DNA from: Actinomycetota bacterium
GTDB taxonomy: Bacteria > Actinomycetota > Actinomycetes > Nanopelagicales > Nanopelagicaceae
DNA: 6,507 bases
Assembly: GCA_947480465.1 (NCBI GenBank)
Contig: CANKCT010000051.1
Location: forward strand, 1-6,507
Direction: 5' to 3'
Part shown: one piece after another, positions 1 through 5,859 of the stretch
Numbering within the stretch: position 1 is the first letter of the stretch
How the letters are laid out: every line of letters starts with the position of its first letter
The notes under the pieces: generated by a model
What the model was told of the DNA's origin: nothing
Database searches by the model: none
Seen by the model: the letters and a program-made list of their open reading frames with translations, nothing else
Program-made: the position numbers and the translations under genes

Positions 1-1
1 A

Positions 2-1387
2 CGAACGGGTGATGAACCTGGATCAGTAATTGAGCGCATATTGTCCGCGCGAAACTTAGATCAAATCTCACATCGAATGCGCCAAGTAGAAGAAGAAATG
101 GCTAGTACTGAAGGCGAAGCCCTGGAAAAGGCTATGGAGAGATATACCCGAGTTGAACATGAATTCAGTGCTGCAGGTGGATATGCCGCAACGGCAGAGG
201 CCGAAGCAATTGCAACTTCACTCGGAGTGACCGAAGCAGTTTTTGGTCACGAATTATCAACGTTATCTGGTGGTCAACGTCGACGTATCGAACTAGCTCG
301 AATCTTATTTAGTGGTGCAGAAACTCTATTGCTGGATGAACCAACTAACCACTTAGATGCTGATTCAATTATGTGGCTGCGCGATTTTCTTGCAAAGTAT
401 TCGGGCGGACTTGTCATCATCTCTCACGATGTTAACTTGATCGAAACTGTCGTTAATAAAGTCTTTTACTTAGACGCTAACCGAAACGTTATTGATGTCT
501 ATAACTTAGGTTGGAAGGCATACTTGCTCCAACGCGAGCAAGATGAACATCGCCGAAAGAAAGAACGTGCTAACGCTGAAAAACGTGCTGAGATTTTGCA
601 AAAACAGGGTGAGAAAATGCGCGCCAAGGCCAGTAAGGCAACGGCAGCTCAGGGAATGTTACGGCGCGCTGAAAAACTACGGTCAGGCCTGGAAGACGTT
701 CGTGTGAGTGACAAAGTTGCACGCTTGCGCTTTCCCACACCTGCGCCGTGTGGAAAAACTCCGTTATCTGGTGAAGAGCTTTCTAAATCATATGGTTCGC
801 TTGAAATCTTTACCGACGTTTCATGTGTCATTGATAAAGGCTCACGCGTTGTGATACTTGGCCTCAACGGTGCAGGTAAAACAACGTTACTTCGAATCTT
901 GGCCGGAGAATTAGAGTCTGACACCGGAACCGTTGAGCATGGGCATGGGTTAAAGATTGGTTATTACGCACAAGAGCATGAATCATTGGACTTTGAACGC
1001 ACCGTCTTAGAGAACATGATGTCGGCTACCCCAGATCTTCGCGAACCTGAGGCACGAAACACTCTCGGTTCTTTCTTATTCATCGGCGATGATGTGCATA
1101 AGCCAGTCAAAGTCTTATCTGGCGGAGAACGAACTCGCCTAGCTTTGGCAGTGCTCGTTGTATCGGCAGCAAATGTTCTATTGCTGGATGAACCAACAAA
1201 CAACTTGGACCCAGCATCCCGTGCGGAAATTCTTGGCGCGTTAACCGAGTATCAAGGTGCAGTCATCATGGTCAGCCACGATGAAGGTGCGGTTCAATCA
1301 TTAAAGCCAGAACGTGTCATTCTGCTTCCCGATGGTGATGAAGATTTATGGAAAGAAGACTACTTTGATCTAGTCTCTATCGACTAA
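2..1387 (+). CDS. ABC-F family ATP-binding protein, N-terminus cut by window edge
   Basis: This is a soluble twin-ATPase of the ABC-F type, a family that acts on the ribosome rather than transporting solutes. The frame is open from base 2, so the TTG at 41 is not the real start; 461 residues are visible. The first domain lacks its Walker A (off-window) but shows LSGGQ at about 88-92, Walker B with D112/E113 and the switch H142. A long basic, Lys/Arg/Glu-rich linker (about 171-238) follows, as in ABC-F proteins, where it reaches towards the P-site tRNA. The second domain is complete: GLNGAGKT 287-294, LSGGE 372-376, D396/E397, H426. No membrane segment is present. Full-length relatives are about 530-545 residues, so roughly 80 are missing. 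Both catalytic glutamates are intact, so it should be active. Annotations of such proteins as macrolide transporters are usually unfounded; a housekeeping translation factor is as likely. The stop codon overlaps that of the convergent lipoprotein gene. Confidence 0.95.
   Translation, partial: RTGDEPGSVIERILSARNLDQISHRMRQVEEEMASTEGEALEKAMERYTRVEHEFSAAGGYAATAEAEAIATSLGVTEAVFGHELSTLSGGQRRRIELARILFSGAETLLLDEPTNHLDADSIMWLRDFLAKYSGGLVIISHDVNLIETVVNKVFYLDANRNVIDVYNLGWKAYLLQREQDEHRRKKERANAEKRAEILQKQGEKMRAKASKATAAQGMLRRAEKLRSGLEDVRVSDKVARLRFPTPAPCGKTPLSGEELSKSYGSLEIFTDVSCVIDKGSRVVILGLNGAGKTTLLRILAGELESDTGTVEHGHGLKIGYYAQEHESLDFERTVLENMMSATPDLREPEARNTLGSFLFIGDDVHKPVKVLSGGERTRLALAVLVVSAANVLLLDEPTNNLDPASRAEILGALTEYQGAVIMVSHDEGAVQSLKPERVILLPDGDEDLWKEDYFDLVSID
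325..345. repeat. 21-bp direct repeat, copy 1 (Walker B of first ABC domain)
   Basis: This 21-base stretch is identical to bases 1177-1197. Both copies encode the core of Walker B (Leu-Leu-Leu-Asp-Glu-Pro-Thr) in the same frame, 852 bp (284 codons) apart. Protein-level conservation of the motif explains the similarity, although identity at every third position is more than the protein requires. Confidence 0.9.
1177..1197. repeat. 21-bp direct repeat, copy 2 (Walker B of second ABC domain)
   Basis: This is the second in-frame copy of the 21-base repeat at 325-345, encoding the Walker B core of the second ATPase domain. Recombination between the copies would delete exactly 284 codons without shifting the frame. 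Confidence 0.9.
1381..1387. repeat. CGACTAA junction, left copy: 4-bp convergent stop overlap
   Basis: The ABC-F gene ends in TAA at 1385-1387, and the opposing lipoprotein gene ends in TAG read from 1386 back to 1384, so the shared bases are CTAA. The surrounding 7-mer CGACTAA recurs at 3357-3363, where another convergent pair overlaps in the same way. There is no room for a conventional terminator between these genes. Confidence 0.9.
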
Positions 1388-2091
1388 ATTTCAAATTCAG
1401 AACCTACGCTCTTCAATTTTTCTTTTCTCTTTCTTAAGAAAATGACAAGAATCAGAATCATCAATAAACCTAAAAATGCATAAACTATCTGCGTTTTGAA
1501 CTGCAATGCCTTTGGAATCTCAACGGTGGTTGCCAAATCTAATTTTTCACCTAATTTTGGTATCCAAGTGACTGTTTTTCCATCTTCACTAATTGTTCCA
1601 GTCGAGCTCAATACTTTGACAGGAAACTGAACAGAGATTTTCATATCTGCTGAAGATGATATTGACTGAGCCAATAAATTTGAAAATGGATCTGATACAT
1701 CTGGTGTATCCCCATAGGAGAAATCCAGTTCCCCAGTAAGTTTTATTTGGTTACCTATCCGCTCAACATTAATGTCATTGTTAGTAGAACCATCACTTTT
1801 GAAAGTAGAGAATGGAACTCGATCGAATGTATAAGTGCTTCCCGTGTAGCCATCTTTTTTGTACGGAGTGACTTTGACGCCATCGGCTTTAGAGTCAACT
1901 AAAGAATCGGCAGCTGGCAAACCACCTCTTGCATCTGCGCCAAGGCTTGCTAGCGAGTCAGAAACCGCAAATATCATCGAGCCACTAATTGTTGAATCTG
2001 AATTGACTTCCAATGCTAAATCAAGTTTTACGCATCCAGTCAACATCAGAGTGGAAAGCACCGCAACAAGACAGACGCGCAGGATTTTCAT
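1384..2091 (-). CDS. LppM-family (DUF3153-like) lipoprotein with C-terminal membrane anchor
   Basis: A 235-residue envelope lipoprotein. Residues 1-19 form a signal peptide (MKILR then a hydrophobic core) ending in lipobox LTG|C with Cys20 as the lipidation site. Mature KLDLALEVNSDSTISG and a Ser/Thr/Asp-rich beta-type domain follow to about 195, then a single transmembrane segment (about 202-219), a positive KRKEK stop-transfer and a short cytoplasmic tail. This order and length fit the LppM family known from mycobacteria (Rv2171, about 227 residues). There LppM has been linked to envelope and host-interaction phenotypes; in a free-living bacterium only an envelope role can be inferred. The protein would be held at both ends, by lipid outside and by a helix through the membrane. 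No Shine-Dalgarno precedes the ATG. It is divergent from the acyltransferase gene and overlaps the ABC-F stop. Sampled lines (about 28-52% GC) tend to be AT-richer than the flanking housekeeping genes. Family assignment is by pattern, not a search. Confidence 0.85.
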   Translation of the reverse strand: MKILRVCLVAVLSTLMLTGCVKLDLALEVNSDSTISGSMIFAVSDSLASLGADARGGLPAADSLVDSKADGVKVTPYKKDGYTGSTYTFDRVPFSTFKSDGSTNNDINVERIGNQIKLTGELDFSYGDTPDVSDPFSNLLAQSISSSADMKISVQFPVKVLSSTGTISEDGKTVTWIPKLGEKLDLATTVEIPKALQFKTQIVYAFLGLLMILILVIFLRKRKEKLKSVGSEFEI

Positions 2092-2097
2092 GGGAGT

Positions 2098-2126
2098 AGA
2101 GTTTCAGATTTGATTCGTAAGGGCAA
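2098..2126 (-). promoter_or_regulatory. Candidate promoter of the LppM-family gene
   Basis: On the minus strand, TTGCCC (2126-2121) is separated by 17 bp from AACTCT (2103-2098), which ends six bases before the ATG. That spacing would start transcription at the ATG, giving a leaderless mRNA, which agrees with the lack of a Shine-Dalgarno. The hexamers match consensus only partly. An alternative -10 is ACGAAT at 2120-2115, which would give a leader of about 17 bases. Confidence 0.35.
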
Positions 2127-2164
2127 ACTACTGCTGTTGATACCTCTGATGACATAGAATCAAA
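2109..2164. repeat. 8-bp inverted repeat in the divergent promoter region
   Basis: TTTGATTC at 2109-2116 is the exact reverse complement of GAATCAAA at 2157-2164, with 40 bp between them. Each divergent promoter therefore carries GAATCAAA in its own direction of transcription. On the right the element overlaps the -10 box and the predicted start site of the acyltransferase gene. On the left it lies between the two candidate promoter hexamers of the lipoprotein gene. It could be a pair of operator half-sites, matching core promoter sequence, or chance. Confidence 0.45.
2155..2160 (+). promoter_or_regulatory. -10 element TAGAAT, leaderless arrangement for the acyltransferase
   Basis: TAGAAT fits the actinobacterial TAnnnT -10 pattern and ends six bases before the ATG at 2167, the spacing expected when transcription begins at the first base of the start codon. 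No Shine-Dalgarno is present and no good -35 lies 16-18 bp upstream. The placement supports ATG 2167 over the in-frame ATG at 2185. Confidence 0.6.
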
Positions 2165-2166
2165 CA

Positions 2167-3363
2167 ATGTCTTCAACAACAAGAATGCGTGGAGCTGATG
2201 GCCTACGTGCATTTGCATGTTTAGCCGTTGTATTCCACCATTTGATACAGCGATTAAATCCTGAAAACCTCACAGAACCTTTTTCAACACTACATTTCAT
2301 CGCCATGCGAGGTGAAGTTGGTGTCAGTATTTTCTTCGTGCTCTCCGGCGCACTTTTGTCGCATCCGTTCTGGATGGCTCATCTTGCCGGAACTGAAAAA
2401 CCCTCTTTTAGAGACTACGTCATCAATCGCGCTGCCCGAATAGCACCTGCGACTTGGCTCAATATCTCTGTAGTCACAATTGTTTCAATCCTTGCTTACA
2501 ATCTTCCTTTTGAAATATTCAGAGCAGCTAGCGGAATGCTCTTTATCAGCTCTTTTCACTACACAACATTTTTTCCGACTGAGCTCAATGGACCGCTATG
2601 GTCTATTAGTTTAGAAGTTTGCTGCTATTTACTGCTACCAATTATTCTTTTTTCAATTATTCGCAATAAATGTAATTACAGATCAAGCATGATTCGACTA
2701 GTCCTCTGGATCTGCTTTCTACAAGTTCTCAATCCGTTGCTCATTAAAACTTTCATGACTTCTGCAGAGCAAAAAGGTTGGGAGTTTGGGCTAGTCGGCG
2801 GAGCCAAACAGTGGCTGCCCTATTGGAACATTGCTACTTTTTTCACTCAGTTCTTATTGGGATCCCTTGCTGCACTCTTTCTTGCTCACCGAAAAATCGA
2901 TGTAAAGCCTGCTCAACTGAAATTCGACATTGGTGCAGTCGTTTCCTTTTTTGCAGCACTCTCGTTAGTGCTCAGCAGACTTACACCGGGAGCTACCGAC
3001 TCTTTCACCCAGCAACCGTACGTGACTCCTTGGTTTCCAGCTTTGGTGGCCGTTTTCCTCAGTTGTTGTGCTGGGAGCAAGATTATCTGGCGATTTATAG
3101 ATAACAGAATTGCCGTTTTCTTTGCCAAAATCTCTTTTGGGGTTTATCTCTGGCATTACTTCATAATTTCAATCATTGCTAATTCATATGCAACAGATTT
3201 TCAATACTTTGGAGTCAGTTCGATTTCTCGCTGGATGACGCTCGCACTTATTGTCCTTCTGGCATCAACACTGATTGCTACTTTAAGTTGGTTCTTATTT
3301 GAAAAACCAATAATTAACCAGGTAAAGCTCATGAGAAATAAAATGAAGTCTGCTAACGACTAA
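2167..3363 (+). CDS. Acyltransferase family 3 (OafA/YrhL-type) integral membrane protein
   Basis: A 398-residue polytopic membrane protein that probably moves an acyl group (often acetyl or succinyl) onto a sugar or lipid of the envelope; the substrate cannot be read from sequence. The hallmarks appear in the usual order. RGADGLRAFACLAVVFHH at about 8-25 includes the family's catalytic-type histidine. GVSIFFVLSG lies at 52-61, and an Arg-rich RAARIAP segment at 88-94. GPLWSISLEVCCYLLLP at 142-158 is the family's GPLWSLSxE box, SFGVYLWH is at 323-330 and LFEKP at 377-381. About ten hydrophobic segments are visible and there is no attached SGNH domain, so this is the short membrane-only form. 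The start is set by the -10 box six bases upstream. It is divergent from the LppM-type gene and overlaps the parE stop by four bases. Pairing with a lipoprotein suggests a shared envelope theme, but nothing shows a functional link. Confidence 0.9.
   Translation: MSSTTRMRGADGLRAFACLAVVFHHLIQRLNPENLTEPFSTLHFIAMRGEVGVSIFFVLSGALLSHPFWMAHLAGTEKPSFRDYVINRAARIAPATWLNISVVTIVSILAYNLPFEIFRAASGMLFISSFHYTTFFPTELNGPLWSISLEVCCYLLLPIILFSIIRNKCNYRSSMIRLVLWICFLQVLNPLLIKTFMTSAEQKGWEFGLVGGAKQWLPYWNIATFFTQFLLGSLAALFLAHRKIDVKPAQLKFDIGAVVSFFAALSLVLSRLTPGATDSFTQQPYVTPWFPALVAVFLSCCAGSKIIWRFIDNRIAVFFAKISFGVYLWHYFIISIIANSYATDFQYFGVSSISRWMTLALIVLLASTLIATLSWFLFEKPIINQVKLMRNKMKSAND
3357..3363. repeat. CGACTAA junction, right copy: 4-bp convergent stop overlap
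   Basis: The acyltransferase ends in TAA at 3361-3363 and parE in TAG read from 3362 back to 3360, sharing CTAA. The 7-mer is the same as at 1381-1387, so the divergent lipoprotein-acyltransferase unit is bounded on each side by the same sequence, 1976 bp apart. Confidence 0.9.
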
Positions 3364-5465
3364 GCGTCAATATGGTCGCGGTCGATTTCTGCGCTGGAGA
3401 TGAACTCTTTGCGTGGGGCGACATCACTACCCATCAAAAGTTCAAACATCGCTTCGGCTGCAGTTGCATCAGAGACTGTTATACGGCGCAAAGTTCGAGC
3501 ATCTGGGTCCATAGTGGTCTCGCGAAGCTGATCTGCATCCATTTCGCCTAAGCCTTTGTAGCGCTGAATCGGCTCTTTCCACTTTTTTCCACTCTTCGTA
3601 AGCTCACTTGTAATCTTCTTCATCTCATCATCGCTATAGGTATAGATGTACTGGCCTTTTTTGCCACCACCACCCATGACTTCGATGCGATGAAGCGGCG
3701 GGATTGCAGCAAAGACGCGACCTGCATCGATGAGTGGACGCATATATCGGTACATCAAAGTTAATAATAGACAGCGAATATGTGCGCCATCGACGTCGGC
3801 ATCGGACATCAAAATCACTCGACCATAACGTGCTTCATCGAGTTCAAAGGATTTTCCAGAGCCTGCACCAATTACCTGGATGATGGATCCACACTCTTTG
3901 TCTTCAAGCATTTGTGACAAAGATGCTTTTTGAACATTGAGTATTTTTCCTCGGATTGGCAAAATGGCTTGGAACTCACTATTTCTTGCAGCTTTAGTAG
4001 TACCAAGTGCTGAATCACCTTCGACGATAAATAACTCAGTACGTGTGACGTCCTCTGAGCGGCAATCTGAGAGCTTTGTAGGCAATGAAGATGATTCAAG
4101 TGCGTTCTTTCGACGTTGTAAATCTTTGTGGGCCCGTGCACTTATTCGAGTACGAGAAGCAGCAGCGATTTTCTCAAGAACTAATCGGCCGTTAGCTTTA
4201 TCGATTCGCTTCGTTGTGTTGAAATACTCTTTCATTTTGTCGGCAACAACTGCTGCAACGATTCGAGTCGCAGCTGCGGTACCGAGAACTTCTTTAGTCT
4301 GACCTTCAAACTGTGGTTCTGACATTCGAACAGTGACTACTGCAGTCATACCTTCAAGAATGTCATCTTTAATTACATCGGCCTCTTTATTTGAAAGCGT
4401 CTTGGTTGATCTCAAAGCCTCATTGATTACTTTAACTAGAGATCTTTCAAATCCTAGGACGTGAGTGCCGCCTTTAGGGGTTGCGATAATATTGACGAAA
4501 GAACGTTGGGTGGTTTCAAAACCATTTCCCCACTTCATGGCGATATCAACTTCCATATCGCGCTCTACTTCAGTTGAAACCATATGGCCTTTGTCATCTA
4601 ATACCGGGACAGTCTCTTGATAGTGACCAGTACCGTAGATTCGAATAACGTCACCTACTGGCTCATCAGGTTGTAAAAAGTTACAGTATTCAGTAATTCC
4701 ACTTTTATGGAAAAAAGTTTCAGTGGTTTTAGTTTTTGTGCGATTGTCGTTAACAATGAGCGTTAAACCAGGTACTAAATATGAAGTCTGGCGTGCGCGA
4801 TCATAAATCTCTTCGAGTTCTAGTTCGGCTTCCTTTAAAAAGATCTGCTTATCGGCCCACCACTTAATGCGCGTACCTGTTACTTTACTAGAAATCTTTC
4901 CAATGACTCGAAGGCCAGATTGCGGTTCAAAGCTAGCTTTAGGTCCATCACCATCGAAAACACCTGCAGTTCCGCGTTGAAAAGACATCCAATAAATCTT
5001 TCCGTCACGATCGACTTCGGCATCAAGGCGGGATGCCAGCGCATTAACTACCGACGCACCAACACCATGGAGACCGCCAGATGCGGCATAGGATCCCCCA
5101 CCGAATTTTCCACCCGCGTGCAATTTTGTGAGAACAACTTCAACACCAGTTAATCCAGTTTTTGGTTCTTTATCAACTGGAATTCCACGACCATCATCAT
5201 GTACTTCTACCGAACCATCAGCTTCAAGATTAATCTCAATTTTTTTACAATAACCTGCAAGTGATTCATCAACGGAGTTATCAATAATTTCCCACAAGCA
5301 ATGCATCAAACCGCGTGAATCAGTTGACCCGATATACATTCCAGGACGCTTGCGAACTGCATCAAGACCTTCAAGAACCGCTAAATCCTTTGCGGTATAG
5401 CTGTCCTGCACATTGTTCGCAGGTACTGCATCTTTATCGGCCACGGGGCGAAAGGTTATATCCAC
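3360..5465 (-). CDS. parE: DNA topoisomerase IV subunit B (ATPase subunit)
   Basis: The 701-residue ATPase subunit of a type IIA topoisomerase, which with ParC would unlink daughter chromosomes; parC is not in the window. The GHKL ATPase domain shows E59 and N63 in EIIDNSVDE, D90-G94 in DDGRG, the GLHGVGASVVNAL lid at about 131-143 and Q389/K391 in the QTK loop. The TOPRIM domain has E483 in EGDSALG and DADVDG at 555-560 for metal binding, then QRYKGLGEM at 634-642. I prefer ParE over GyrB because RPGMYIGSTDSRGLMH, EGDSALG in place of GyrB's EGDSAGG, and GSDVAPRKEFI near the end match actinobacterial ParE as I remember it. The small putative zinc-protein gene and principal sigma factor gene next to it repeat the Streptomyces hrdB-parE order. 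The GTG start is the only usable one: an in-frame TGA lies 13 codons upstream with no alternative initiator between. AAGG precedes it by five bases. All catalytic residues are present. Confidence 0.93.
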   Translation of the reverse strand: MDITFRPVADKDAVPANNVQDSYTAKDLAVLEGLDAVRKRPGMYIGSTDSRGLMHCLWEIIDNSVDESLAGYCKKIEINLEADGSVEVHDDGRGIPVDKEPKTGLTGVEVVLTKLHAGGKFGGGSYAASGGLHGVGASVVNALASRLDAEVDRDGKIYWMSFQRGTAGVFDGDGPKASFEPQSGLRVIGKISSKVTGTRIKWWADKQIFLKEAELELEEIYDRARQTSYLVPGLTLIVNDNRTKTKTTETFFHKSGITEYCNFLQPDEPVGDVIRIYGTGHYQETVPVLDDKGHMVSTEVERDMEVDIAMKWGNGFETTQRSFVNIIATPKGGTHVLGFERSLVKVINEALRSTKTLSNKEADVIKDDILEGMTAVVTVRMSEPQFEGQTKEVLGTAAATRIVAAVVADKMKEYFNTTKRIDKANGRLVLEKIAAASRTRISARAHKDLQRRKNALESSSLPTKLSDCRSEDVTRTELFIVEGDSALGTTKAARNSEFQAILPIRGKILNVQKASLSQMLEDKECGSIIQVIGAGSGKSFELDEARYGRVILMSDADVDGAHIRCLLLTLMYRYMRPLIDAGRVFAAIPPLHRIEVMGGGGKKGQYIYTYSDDEMKKITSELTKSGKKWKEPIQRYKGLGEMDADQLRETTMDPDARTLRRITVSDATAAEAMFELLMGSDVAPRKEFISSAEIDRDHIDA

Positions 5466-5470
5466 TTCGG

Positions 5471-5474
5471 CCTT
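5471..5474 (-). promoter_or_regulatory. Shine-Dalgarno AAGG for the parE GTG start
   Basis: On the minus strand AAGG ends five bases before the GTG at 5465. It is a short but plausibly spaced ribosome binding site, and it supports GTG as the start. Most of it lies in the right-hand arm of the inverted repeat 5472-5516. Confidence 0.55.
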
Positions 5475-5516
5475 ATCACCCGTAAGCGCGCCGAGTACGT
5501 CTCATATAGTGATAAG
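5472..5516. repeat. 8-bp inverted repeat flanking the parE start region
   Basis: CTTATCAC at 5472-5479 is the exact reverse complement of GTGATAAG at 5509-5516, with 29 bp between. In parE orientation the distal arm is followed directly by TATATG (5508-5503), a possible -10, and the proximal arm overlaps the ribosome binding site. It may be a two-part operator around the parE promoter. If transcription begins further upstream, it may instead be an RNA stem that masks the Shine-Dalgarno. Confidence 0.45.
5503..5508 (-). promoter_or_regulatory. Possible parE -10 element TATATG
   Basis: On the minus strand TATATG lies 37 bases before the GTG start, giving a leader of about 30 bases that includes the AAGG site. 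The position 17 bp upstream (GCCGAT) does not resemble a -35 box, so the call rests on the hexamer and spacing alone. Confidence 0.25.
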
Positions 5517-5544
5517 TTGCTAGAAATCGGCAGATTCTCAGCAA
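5517..5544. repeat. Imperfect dyad between parE and the small putative zinc-protein gene
   Basis: Two 12-base arms around a GGCA centre pair at nine positions: TTGCT with AGCAA on the outside and AATC with GATT on the inside, with a three-position interruption containing one G-T wobble. No T-tract follows on either strand, so it is not an intrinsic terminator. It could be a protein binding site or chance. Confidence 0.3.
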
Positions 5545-5566
5545 ATAATCTCAATATTAACGAGCG

Positions 5567-5596
5567 GGGAATATCTAGACATGGTTTGATGTTCCC
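5567..5596. repeat. 9-bp inverted repeat upstream of the small putative zinc-protein gene
   Basis: GGGAATATC at 5567-5575 pairs with GATGTTCCC at 5588-5596 with one G-T wobble, leaving a 12-base loop. It ends 32 bases before the ATG at 5629. Depending on the transcription start, it is either an operator-like dyad or a 5' leader hairpin. No clear -35/-10 pair could be fitted here: TAGACA (5576-5581) resembles a -35 but no TAnnnT lies 16-18 bp downstream. Confidence 0.5.
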
Positions 5597-5618
5597 TAGG
5601 AAGTAAAACACTAAGAAC

Positions 5619-5626
5619 GGGGAGAG
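5619..5626 (+). promoter_or_regulatory. Strong Shine-Dalgarno GGGGAGAG
   Basis: A purine-rich GGGGAGAG lies just before ATG 5629. It is the clearest ribosome binding site in the window and fixes the start of the 71-residue protein. It contrasts with the SD-less starts at 2091 and 2167. Confidence 0.8.
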
Positions 5627-5628
5627 AT

Positions 5629-5844
5629 ATGTCAGAACAATTGTTGCTCCAGTCAGTACCTCTTAACGCCCTTGACCGCTGTGATCGTTGCGGAGCCCAG
5701 GCATATGTGCGTGCATTACTTCTCAATGGTGGCGAACTTTTGTTCTGTGCACATCACGGCAAGGAATACGCTGAAAAACTCAAGACTGTTGCTGCCAAAA
5801 TTATCGATGAGAGCGAAAAGCTCGTCGAAACTCCAGCAATCTAA
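5629..5844 (+). CDS. Small putative zinc-binding protein of unknown function (DUF7455-like)
   Basis: A 71-residue soluble protein with a compact metal-binding pattern: C18 and C21 in DRCDRCGAQAYVRA, then C40 with H42/H43 in LLFCAHHGKEY. Four Cys/His ligands would suit one zinc ion. A charged C-terminal helix follows (about 45-66). No signal peptide or membrane segment is present. The sequence closely resembles the small actinobacterial protein encoded between the principal sigma factor gene and parE in Streptomyces, as I recall, and the gene has the same neighbours here. Its biochemical role is unknown to me; the fixed neighbourhood hints at transcription or chromosome topology but proves nothing. 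It has its own strong Shine-Dalgarno and a private upstream region with a 9-bp inverted repeat, and it converges on the CDGSH gene with a 15-bp gap. I am sure it is a real gene; the domain name is from memory. Confidence 0.88.
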   Translation: MSEQLLLQSVPLNALDRCDRCGAQAYVRALLLNGGELLFCAHHGKEYAEKLKTVAAKIIDESEKLVETPAI

Positions 5845-5859
5845 AGGCGTAACTCCCGA

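Noticed and set aside
2..1387. ABC-F gene as an antibiotic-resistance determinant
   Set aside because: Only the general ABC-F architecture is visible. The missing N-terminus and the lack of resistance genes nearby give no basis for choosing resistance over a housekeeping translation role.
3937..4302. 121-codon open frame on + opposite parE
   Set aside because: It lies wholly inside the well-conserved TOPRIM-proximal part of parE, has no ribosome site and shows no recognisable protein features; it is a shadow of the opposite strand.
3360..5465. Calling the topoisomerase gene gyrB
   Set aside because: EGDSALG instead of EGDSAGG, the ParE-like N- and C-terminal motifs, and the adjacent sigma factor and small putative zinc-protein genes favour parE. 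No gyrA, recF or dnaN neighbour is present.
5505..5510. TATAGT as a + strand -10 for the small putative zinc-protein gene
   Set aside because: The hexamer is good, but it lies over 110 bases from the ATG with no -35 at the right distance. It is the complement of the putative parE promoter region, so it was not called.
5520..5599. Cluster of three CTAG tetranucleotides as a special signal
   Set aside because: CTAG is often rare in bacteria, but it occurs in several other places in this window (for example near 101, 1139, 1370 and 6058), so the cluster is not distinctive.
5845..5859. Bidirectional terminator between the small putative zinc-protein and CDGSH genes
   Set aside because: The 15-bp gap and its flanks contain no stable GC stem followed by a T-tract in either direction.
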